From assembly GCA_027487945.1 (NCBI GenBank), contig JAIYCQ010000042.1, positions 205,447 through 269,446 of the forward strand: a DNA stretch of 64,000 nt, given 5' to 3'. Both the position numbers and the translations under genes were made by a program. Each line of letters starts with the position of its first letter. Position 1 is the first letter of the stretch. Shown here in pieces: positions 13,846-20,198 of this stretch. The stretch is from Caulobacteraceae bacterium (GTDB lineage: Bacteria; Pseudomonadota; Alphaproteobacteria; Caulobacterales; Caulobacteraceae). The notes beneath the pieces are model-generated. The model did no database searches. It was not told the DNA's origin and worked only from the letters and a program-made list of their open reading frames with translations.

Positions 13846-14208
13846 TCAGCCGGGATCGCGAACCGAGCCGGTCGCCGTGTCGATGCTCACCGTCGGAAAC
13901 CCGGCGGCCTTCCAGGCCATGATCCCGCCGGCCAGGTGGCTTTCGATGGCGTGGCCGGCCTTGCGGCATTGATCGATGGCCATGGCCGACCGCTTGCCCG
14001 ATCCGCATTGCAGGACCATGAGCCGGTCGCCGGCCTCCGGCAGGGCGCCGGGGTCGAAGGTGGAGAGCGGAAAGTTCAGCGCGCCGTGAATGCGTTCGGC
14101 GGCGAATTCGGCCGGCTCGCGCACATCGACGAGCAGGATCTCGTGGGCCTCGAGCGCCGCCTGCACCTGCAGGGGCGTGAGATCCTTGGTCTTGGGGGCG
14201 CCGAACAT
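13846..14208 (-). CDS. Single-domain rhodanese sulfurtransferase
   Basis: This 120-residue rhodanese has the VDVREPAEFAAERIHGALNFPL (CH2A-like) region and an active-site loop LQCGSGKRS with catalytic Cys68. The C-terminal LAGGIMAWKAAGFP is typical. A clear AAGGAG ribosome site lies before ATG 14208, which rules out the longer frame. Enzymes of this type move sulfane sulfur between glutathione persulfide, thiosulfate and protein thiols. It lies 28 bases after an arsR and upstream of the RND adaptor on the same strand. Confidence 0.95.
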   Translation of the reverse strand: MFGAPKTKDLTPLQVQAALEAHEILLVDVREPAEFAAERIHGALNFPLSTFDPGALPEAGDRLMVLQCGSGKRSAMAIDQCRKAGHAIESHLAGGIMAWKAAGFPTVSIDTATGSVRDPG

Positions 14209-14236
14209 GGTGTGCTCCTTTTGAGGGCGGGCAGGG

Positions 14237-14542
14237 TCAGTCGACCGTGCAGAAATGATCCGAAAGCGCCTCGACCACGGCCCGGGCGGCGTGGCTCTGA
14301 AGGCCGTAGTAAACCGTCTGGCCATCCCGGCGCGCCGTCACGAGGCCGTCGCGACGCAGGAGGCCCAGATGCTGTGAGGCAAGGGTCTCCCGAACGCCCA
14401 GCGTCTGCGCGAGCGCCCCCACCGACTGCTCACACTCAAGGAGCGAGCAGACGATCATCAGCCTGTGCGGATTGCCCAGCGCCTTCAGGAGGTCGCAGGC
14501 CTTGTCCGCAGAAGCCTTCAGGGCGTGGTCTTGTAAATGCAT
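14237..14542 (-). CDS. ArsR-family repressor with the SqrR/BigR cysteine pair
   Basis: A 101-residue winged-helix regulator. Recognition helix LASQHLGLLRRDGLV and wing RRDGQTVYYGL are clear. Cys32 (MIVCSLLE) and Cys98 (DHFCTVD) are 66 residues apart, matching the spacing of the two reactive cysteines of SqrR (41/107) and BigR (42/108), which form a tetrasulfide or disulfide with persulfides and release DNA. Two further cysteines (16 and 37) are present. It is the first gene of the leftward rhodanese-RND transcription unit and is divergent from SQR, with a 20-bp inverted repeat between them. Confidence 0.93.
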   Translation of the reverse strand: MHLQDHALKASADKACDLLKALGNPHRLMIVCSLLECEQSVGALAQTLGVRETLASQHLGLLRRDGLVTARRDGQTVYYGLQSHAARAVVEALSDHFCTVD

Positions 14543-14550
14543 AGTTGCGT

Positions 14551-14570
14551 ATATGCGGTAATGCGCATAT
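14551..14570. promoter_or_regulatory. Operator-like inverted repeat between arsR and SQR
   Basis: ATATGCG (14551-14557) and CGCATAT (14564-14570) form a perfect 7-bp inverted repeat with a six-base spacer, starting nine bases upstream of the arsR start codon. It can serve both the leftward arsR-rhodanese-RND unit and the rightward SQR unit. Its reverse strand contains ATATGCGCATT, also seen upstream of the other arsR. Confidence 0.75.
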
Positions 14571-14686
14571 TAAGTCAAGCCATCAACGAGGATCACCCTG
14601 CGCCCGGCGAGATCGGGCCGTTGTGATCCACATCAAGGCGGGCTCATCGAAATGCGCGCCAGTCAAAGGATGTGAGGGAACTGACC

Positions 14687-15967
14687 ATGGCCAAACCGCG
14701 TATCGTCATTCTGGGCGCCGGCCTCGGCGGCGCCATCGCCGCCTTCGAGATCAAGGCCGCCGTCGGCGACCGCGCCGACGTCAGCGTCGTCTCACAGGGC
14801 GACACCTTTCATTTCGTGCCGTCCAACCCGTGGGTCGCCGTCCACTGGCGCAAGCGCGAAGCGATCGAGGTGAAGCTGCCGCCTGTCTTCAAGAAGAAGG
14901 GGATTGGCTTCACTGGCGTCGGCGCCCGCCGCCTCGACCCCGCCCATAACCGGCTGGAGCTCACCGACGGGGCGATCGTCGACTACGACTACCTGGTGAT
15001 CGCCACGGGGCCGGAGCTGGCGTTCGACGAGATCGAGGGCCTCGGACCGCATGGCGGCTTCACCCAGTCCATCTGCCATGTCGATCACGCCGAGACGGCG
15101 GCGGCGGCCTTTGACCGTTTCGTGGAGAACCCCGGGCCGATCGTGGTCGGCGCCGTGCAGGGCGCTTCCTGCTTCGGCCCGGCCTACGAGTTCGCCATGA
15201 TCCTCGATACCGAGCTGCGCCGCCGGAAGATCCGCGACCGCGTGCCCATGACCTTCGTCACCTCGGAGCCCTACGTCGGCCATCTCGGCCTCGACGGCGT
15301 CGGCGACACCAAGGGCATGCTCGAGAGCGAAATGCGCGAGCGCCACATCAAGTGGGTCACCAACGCCCGGGTCACCTCGGTGGAAGCCGGCATGATGCAT
15401 GCCGAGGAGGTCGCCGAAGACGGGTCGGTCAAGGCGACGCACGACATTCCCTTCGCCTTCTCGATGATGCTGCCCGCCTTCCGGGGTGTAGAGGCTGTTC
15501 GCGGGATCGAAGGGCTGACCAACCCGCGCGGTTTCATCGTTGTGGACAGGCACCAGCGGAATCCGGCGTTCCCGAACGTCCTCGCACTCGGCGTCTGCGT
15601 CGCCATCGCCCCGACGGGCAAAACGCCCGTGCCGGTCGGCGTCCCCAAGACCGGCTTCATGATCGAGAGCATGGTCACCGCCATCGCCCACAATCTCGGC
15701 GACCTCGTCGGCGGCCGACCCGCGACGCACGAGGCGACCTGGAATGCCATCTGCCTCGCCGACTTCGGCGACGGCGGCGTGGCCTTCGTCGCCCAGCCGC
15801 AGATCCCGCCCCGCAACGTCAACTGGTCGGCCAGCGGCAAGTGGGTGCACCTGGCGAAGGTCGGGTTCGAGAAGTACTTCCTCGCGAAGGTGAAGCGCGG
15901 CGAGAGCGAGCCCTTCTACGAAAAGCTGGCCCTGGACGTGATGGGCATCCGCAAGATCAAGGCCTGA
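14687..15967 (+). CDS. sqr: Sulfide:quinone oxidoreductase-type flavoprotein
   Basis: A 426-residue FAD protein starting MAKPRIVILGAGLGG (dinucleotide-binding). The segment GAVQGASCFGPAYEF is a hallmark of SQR. Cys130, Cys162 and Cys356 sit close to the positions of the three catalytic cysteines of Acidithiobacillus SQR (128/160/356), and PKTGFMIESM lies in the quinone/FAD region. It would oxidise sulfide at the membrane, produce sulfane sulfur and reduce quinone. ATG 14687 has GAGGGA seven bases upstream and is preferred to the GTG at 14672. The C-terminal Lys-rich segment may be a membrane-binding tail. It is divergent from the persulfide-sensor arsR and followed by a small membrane protein. 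Confidence 0.92.
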   Translation: MAKPRIVILGAGLGGAIAAFEIKAAVGDRADVSVVSQGDTFHFVPSNPWVAVHWRKREAIEVKLPPVFKKKGIGFTGVGARRLDPAHNRLELTDGAIVDYDYLVIATGPELAFDEIEGLGPHGGFTQSICHVDHAETAAAAFDRFVENPGPIVVGAVQGASCFGPAYEFAMILDTELRRRKIRDRVPMTFVTSEPYVGHLGLDGVGDTKGMLESEMRERHIKWVTNARVTSVEAGMMHAEEVAEDGSVKATHDIPFAFSMMLPAFRGVEAVRGIEGLTNPRGFIVVDRHQRNPAFPNVLALGVCVAIAPTGKTPVPVGVPKTGFMIESMVTAIAHNLGDLVGGRPATHEATWNAICLADFGDGGVAFVAQPQIPPRNVNWSASGKWVHLAKVGFEKYFLAKVKRGESEPFYEKLALDVMGIRKIKA

Positions 15968-16047
15968 GCCGGCCACTCATATCCAGGCGCTTGCCTTGGG
16001 CGGGCGTCATCCCCGGGCTCCGGCCCGAACGCGCAAAGGACCTTTCC

Positions 16048-16251
16048 ATGACCATCGATCGCGCTGTCTTCGTCTTCGCCGGCCTCGTCGTGCTGACCGG
16101 CCTGGCCCTCGGCCAGTTCGTCAATCCGCTCTGGCTGCTGCTGAGCGCTTTCGCCGGCCTCAACATGATCCAGGCGGCGTTCACCGGCTTCTGTCCGGCG
16201 GCGATGGCGTTCAAGGCCATGGGCTTCAAGGCCGGCGTCGCCTTCAAGTAG
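16048..16251 (+). CDS. Small DUF2892 (YgaP-like) membrane protein
   Basis: This 67-residue protein has two hydrophobic segments (AVFVFAGLVVLTGLALGQF and LWLLLSAFAGLNMIQAAF) followed by GFCPAAMAFKAMGFK. DUF2892 corresponds to the membrane domain that in E. coli YgaP is fused to a rhodanese. Here the rhodanese is a separate gene in the same cluster. AAAGGA lies upstream of ATG 16048. It sits 80 bases after SQR on the same strand. A role in sulfur handling at the membrane is inferred from context. Confidence 0.88.
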   Translation: MTIDRAVFVFAGLVVLTGLALGQFVNPLWLLLSAFAGLNMIQAAFTGFCPAAMAFKAMGFKAGVAFK

Positions 16252-16285
16252 GCCGCGACGCGGCGGCCTCCCGCCCGCCACGCGC

Positions 16286-16843
16286 TCAGTAGAAGGCCAC
16301 CTCGGCGACGTCGATCTTCGCCTCATGGTCGCGACCATAGGCGACGACGGCGATCGACCTCACGCTCTGCGGCCGCGGCGTCGCACGCAGCAGGCCGCCG
16401 GAGGGCGCGAAACTGTCCAGGGGCAGGCGAATCTCGGTCCAGGCGCCGGAGACGTCAAACCCGGACTGATAGTACTGCCAGGGCAGCACCGTGCCGGATG
16501 TGCGCAGGTGGACGAAGTAGCGCTGGTCATTGCCGCGCACGACGATGCGCACGCCCCGGGTGTCCGGTGCGGGCGGGTCGGGCAGCTCCAGCCGCATCTG
16601 GATGAACCCGCCCCGGTTGGCGGTGCTGACCGTGCCGGTCATGCGGGCGTAGGACCGGCCGCCCTCCTCGGCGAACACGACACGCCCCGACGACACGCCG
16701 CCCATCACCGCATCCGAGAAGAACCGCCAGCGCGTTTCGGGTTGCATCGTGAAGTCCTCGATCAGCGCCGCCTTCGGCGCGGCGACCGGCGCGGCGACGC
16801 TCCCCAGCGCCAGGATCAGGGTGAGGGCGAAGAGACTGCGCAT
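16286..16843 (-). CDS. Secreted CIA30-family protein
   Basis: This 185-residue protein has a cleavable signal peptide (MRSLFALTLILALGSVAAPVA). The mature part resembles the CIA30 galactose-binding-like fold: RWRFFSDAVMGGVSSGRV near the N-terminus, GFIQMRLEL, and WTEIRLPLDSFAP. In mitochondria CIA30 is a complex I assembly factor. Bacterial secreted versions have no settled role. ATG 16843 has GGGAG seven bases upstream and is preferred to the TTG at 16849. Confidence 0.82.
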   Translation of the reverse strand: MRSLFALTLILALGSVAAPVAAPKAALIEDFTMQPETRWRFFSDAVMGGVSSGRVVFAEEGGRSYARMTGTVSTANRGGFIQMRLELPDPPAPDTRGVRIVVRGNDQRYFVHLRTSGTVLPWQYYQSGFDVSGAWTEIRLPLDSFAPSGGLLRATPRPQSVRSIAVVAYGRDHEAKIDVAEVAFY

Positions 16844-16982
16844 GGACAACTCCCGGCCCCGGGATCGGGTCCGTCAGGATGAAGGATTTAGGGCAGGGCG
16901 GCCTGACGCCAAGTCGCGGGAATCGGTCCTGGTCCCTAAGAGGCGAGGGCTGTTTCGAACGCGACCAATTTCCTGGGGAAAG

Positions 16983-17058
<76 letters not shown>

Positions 17059-17141
17059 GTCCCGGCTCCGGCCCCTTTCGGTGGCCAGCGGCGAGGGCGC
17101 GGAACATACGCGAAAAGCCGACCGACGCAAGGGCGATAAAA

Positions 17142-17483
17142 TTGGCGCGACGAGACATCACCGGAGCCGTGGATTTTCCGTACCTGGAGGGCTTCGCCGC
17201 CGGCGATTCCGCCGTGATCGACGAGGTGCTCGCCCTGTTCGAACAGCAGGCCCAGCTCTGGTCGCCGATGCTTGATTCGGCCTCGGAGGGCTGGCGGGAC
17301 GCGCTTCACACGGTGAAGGGCGCGGCGCGGGGCGTCGGGGCCCATGCGCTGGGCGAGGCCTGCGCCCGCGCCGAGGCGGAAGGGCCGGGCCGGCTGCCCG
17401 CCGTGCACGCCGCGCTGGACGCCGCCCTGTTCGACATCGCCGCCTATCGCCACGAACAGGCGTTGCGGTCGCTCAAGGGATAG
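17142..17483 (+). CDS. Single-domain histidine phosphotransfer (Hpt) protein
   Basis: This 113-residue protein is all-helical by composition. The Hpt signature is LHTVKGAARGVGAHALGEACARAE, with His56 as the phosphorylated residue. It would shuttle phosphate between a hybrid kinase and a response regulator. Stand-alone Hpt proteins occur in Caulobacter signalling, but no kinase or regulator is adjacent, so the partner is unknown. The only good start is TTG 17142, eight bases after AAGGG; the later GTG at 17169 is too close to its purine tract. Confidence 0.85.
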   Translation: MARRDITGAVDFPYLEGFAAGDSAVIDEVLALFEQQAQLWSPMLDSASEGWRDALHTVKGAARGVGAHALGEACARAEAEGPGRLPAVHAALDAALFDIAAYRHEQALRSLKG

Positions 17484-17492
17484 CAGGGCGAC

Positions 17493-17831
17493 CTAGCCCT
17501 TCCGCGTCCGGTCCCAGACGCTGAACTCATAGGCGATGCAGCGGTCGATCATTGTGCGCCAGACCGGCTCGGCGATGGCTTCCGAAAGGCCGGCCTCGCG
17601 CGCGGCGGCCTTTACCTTGGTCACGACGTCCTCGATCCGCGCCCGATCATGCACGACGCTTCGGTCGGGCTTGATGCGGGCGGCGGCGTCCATGTAGCCC
17701 TGACGCTCGGCGATGATGGTCACCAGCAGGCGGTCGAGGGCGTCGACGCCCTGTCGGACCTCGACCATGGTGGTGCAGTCGGCGGGGGCGACGCGCGCGT
17801 CAGCGGTCGCATTCAGTACATCTTTGGCCAC
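17493..17831 (-). CDS. Chorismate mutase (AroQ class)
   Basis: This 112-residue protein shows the AroQ helical pattern: VEVRQGVDALDRLLVTIIAERQGYMDAAARIK, then VHDRARIEDVVTKVKAAAREAGL, then EPVWRTMIDRCIAYE. The Arg, Lys, Arg, Glu and Gln-like active-site positions are consistent with conversion of chorismate to prephenate for Phe and Tyr synthesis. The start is GTG 17831, one base after the LysR-type gene's stop, which implies translational coupling. An alternative internal ATG would give a version of about 91 residues beginning MVEVRQG. Confidence 0.9.
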   Translation of the reverse strand: MAKDVLNATADARVAPADCTTMVEVRQGVDALDRLLVTIIAERQGYMDAAARIKPDRSVVHDRARIEDVVTKVKAAAREAGLSEAIAEPVWRTMIDRCIAYEFSVWDRTRKG

Positions 17832-17832
17832 G

Positions 17833-18789
17833 TCAGATACCGGAACCGTTGTCCATGGTCTGGAGGGCGGCCTCGTGGGCCGCAGCCTCCTCGGTGAGCC
17901 AGGAAACGAACGCCTTCACCTGCGGCAGCCGTCCCTTGGTCTTGGGATGGACGACGTAATAGGCGAAGTCCACGGCGGTGGCGATCTGAAACGGCGTGAC
18001 CAGGCGTCCCGCGTCGAGGTCCGCCTGCGCCAGGGTCCGTTTGGCCAGCGCGACGCCCCGTCCGTTGGCGGCGGCCTCGATCACCAGGCTGGACTGGTTG
18101 AAGCGGGGCCCTCTCGTCCCGTCCACGGTCTTGACCCCGCGCGCCGCCAGCCACATCGCCCAGTCGGGGCAGGAATCGTCGGCGTCGGGCGAGCCGTCGT
18201 GCAGCAGGATGTGGTTCACCAGGTCGGCCGGATCGTTGATCGGGTTCTGCTCGAGCAGGGCGGGGCTGACGACGGGGATCACCGTCTCACTGAGCAGGCG
18301 GGTGACCTCCAGGCCCGGATAGCGCCCGCCGCCGTAGCGGATGGCCAGATCGATCTCGCCGCTGGCGAAGTCGACGACCTCCATGCCGGCGCTGAGCCAG
18401 ACATCGACCTGGGGCTGTGCCTCCTCGAAGCGGCCGAGCCGCGGGACCAGCCATTTGGCGGCGAAGGACGGCGCGGCGGTCAGGGTCAGGCGGCGGCCGT
18501 CGACGGCGGCGGTCAGCAGGCTTGCGGCCTCGGCGAGGCGATCAAAGGCCTCGCGCAGGGCGGGCAGGGCGGTCTGGGCGGCGTCGGTCAACAGCAGGCC
18601 CTTGGGGGTGCGCTTGAACAGGGCCGCGCCGACATAGTCCTCCAGATTCTGGATCTGCTGGCTGACGGCGCCGGGCGTCACCGACAGTTCGTCTGCGGCC
18701 CGGCTGAAGTTCAGGTGGCGGGCGGCGGCCTCGAACGCGCGAAGGGCGTTCAGAGGCGGCAGCCTTCGGCGCTCGTTTGACCGTTCCAT
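17833..18789 (-). CDS. LysR-family transcriptional regulator (GcvA-like)
   Basis: This 318-residue protein has the N-terminal helix-turn-helix (PPLNALRAFEAAARHLNFSRAADELSVTPGAVSQQIQNLEDYVG) and a periplasmic-binding-type effector domain. The sequence pattern is that of the GcvA-like branch (TPKGLLLTDAAQ, AIRYGGGRYPGL). I use ATG 18789 (MERSNE), since upstream codons in the same frame look non-coding. It is divergent from cobA, with 189 bases between, so it may regulate the sulfate reduction operon. That would be a Cys-regulator role like CysB/Cbl, but is only positional. Confidence 0.92.
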   Translation of the reverse strand: MERSNERRRLPPLNALRAFEAAARHLNFSRAADELSVTPGAVSQQIQNLEDYVGAALFKRTPKGLLLTDAAQTALPALREAFDRLAEAASLLTAAVDGRRLTLTAAPSFAAKWLVPRLGRFEEAQPQVDVWLSAGMEVVDFASGEIDLAIRYGGGRYPGLEVTRLLSETVIPVVSPALLEQNPINDPADLVNHILLHDGSPDADDSCPDWAMWLAARGVKTVDGTRGPRFNQSSLVIEAAANGRGVALAKRTLAQADLDAGRLVTPFQIATAVDFAYYVVHPKTKGRLPQVKAFVSWLTEEAAAHEAALQTMDNGSGI

Positions 18790-18978
18790 AAGATTAACTG
18801 AGGCCCCCGGCAGAAGTCTTGGTTTGCGATCTGGGTCCGCCGAACCCAGTTTGCAATGGTCCGATGGCGTATCGGCCCTTATCGTCATCGGACAGCGAGC
18901 GGGGCAGGCCGATGGTCCGCCCCGCTTCGAGTCTCGGGATTTAATCCCCATTCTGCTTGTAGAGAAACTGAAAGTTAG

Positions 18979-19833
18979 ATGGCCCGCCTGACCCCCTCAA
19001 CGCCCAAGCGTCTGGTCGCCCTCGACGGGGCGGGCAAGGCGGCGGTCGCGGCCGGCCGGGTCTGGCTGGTCGGCGCAGGCCCCGGCGATCCGGAGCTGCT
19101 GACGCTGAAAGCCGCCCGCCTGATCGCGGCGGCGGACGTCATCGTCCATGACGGCCTTGTCTCCGAAGAGATTCTCGCCCTGGCCCCGCCGGGCGCCCGC
19201 CTGATCGACGTCGCCAAGCGCAAGAGCCGCCACACCCTGCCGCAGGGCGACATCAACCGCCTTCTGGTCGCCTTCGCGCTTCAGGGGCTGGCAGTGGTCC
19301 GGCTGAAGGGTGGCGACCCCTTCATCTTCGGCCGCGGCGGAGAAGAACTGGAAGAGTGCCGCGCGGCGGGCGTGACCTGCGAGGTCGTGCCCGGCGTCAC
19401 CGCCGCCCTGGCCGCCTCGGCTGGCGCCGGCGCGCCGCTGACCCATCGGGGGCTGGCCCAGGCCGTGACCTTCGTCACCGGGCACGCCGCACACGGCGAC
19501 CCCGAGCTCGACTGGACCGCCCTGGCCAATCCGAACCAGACGGTGGTCATCTACATGGGTCTGACCACCGCCGGCCTGATCGGCGCGCGCCTGATGGCGG
19601 CGGGCCGCGACGGCGCGACTCCGGTCCTGATCGTCGTCAACGCCTCTCGCGCCGACGAGCAACGTCATCCGACCACGCTGGCGCAACTCGCCGCGACGGC
19701 CGGGGGGCTGAGTGGTCCGGCGCTGCTGATCGTCGGCGAGGCCATGGCGATGGCGACCCCGGCTATCCTCCCCTCCACCGCTCTCGGAGCGGTCCCCCTC
19801 CCTGCGACGCGGGAAGGAAGGAGTTCCAAATGA
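18979..19833 (+). CDS. cobA: Uroporphyrinogen-III C-methyltransferase (SUMT)
   Basis: This 284-residue SAM-dependent methyltransferase converts uroporphyrinogen III to precorrin-2. It shows VWLVGAGPGDPELLTLKAARLI near residue 28, VRLKGGDPFIFGRGGEE, VVPGVTAALAASAGAGAPLTHRG and IYMGL. Only the methyltransferase domain is present; the dehydrogenase/ferrochelatase half of CysG is absent. It heads the sulfite reductase operon, so its likely job is siroheme for CysI. The stop overlaps the next start (ATGA). Confidence 0.96.
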   Translation: MARLTPSTPKRLVALDGAGKAAVAAGRVWLVGAGPGDPELLTLKAARLIAAADVIVHDGLVSEEILALAPPGARLIDVAKRKSRHTLPQGDINRLLVAFALQGLAVVRLKGGDPFIFGRGGEELEECRAAGVTCEVVPGVTAALAASAGAGAPLTHRGLAQAVTFVTGHAAHGDPELDWTALANPNQTVVIYMGLTTAGLIGARLMAAGRDGATPVLIVVNASRADEQRHPTTLAQLAATAGGLSGPALLIVGEAMAMATPAILPSTALGAVPLPATREGRSSK

Positions 19834-20192
19834 AAGCCATCACCGCCAACCGCCTGATCGACGGCGAGGTCGTGTTCTGGAAGTCCGGCCAGTGGATCGA
19901 ACGCTTCGCCGAGGCCGAGCACTTCGCCGATGACGACGCCGCCGGACCGGCTGCCGTCGAGACGGCCAGGGGGCAGTCGACTGTGGTCGTCGACCCCTAT
20001 CTGATCGACATCGTCGAGGCGGCCGGCGGCTGGGCCCCGGTCAGCTACCGCGAGCGCCTGCGCGCCCTCGGCCCCACCAATGAACCCACTCACGGCAAAC
20101 AGGCCGAGGGCGGCGCCGGCGTCGAGGCGCTCCTCGCCGCCACGGGCGCGGCCCGCTCGACCGGCCGTGTCGACCTGATCCGCAGGAAGTAG
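19830..20192 (+). CDS. DUF2849 protein of the sulfite reductase operon
   Basis: This 120-residue soluble protein starts MKAITANRLIDGEVVFW and contains VVVDPYLIDIVEAAGGWAPVSYRERLRALGP. ATG 19830 overlaps the cobA stop and has an AAGGAAGGAG ribosome site. The family is recognised as DUF2849 by its opening and its fixed place between siroheme methyltransferase and sulfite reductase in alphaproteobacteria. No catalytic motif is apparent and the function is unknown. Confidence 0.88.
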   Translation: MKAITANRLIDGEVVFWKSGQWIERFAEAEHFADDDAAGPAAVETARGQSTVVVDPYLIDIVEAAGGWAPVSYRERLRALGPTNEPTHGKQAEGGAGVEALLAATGAARSTGRVDLIRRK

Positions 20193-20198
20193 CCGCCC

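Noticed and set aside
14672..14686. GTG start adding five residues to SQR
   Set aside because: The GTG overlaps the GAGGGA sequence that makes a well-spaced ribosome site for ATG 14687, and the FAD motif follows directly from that ATG.
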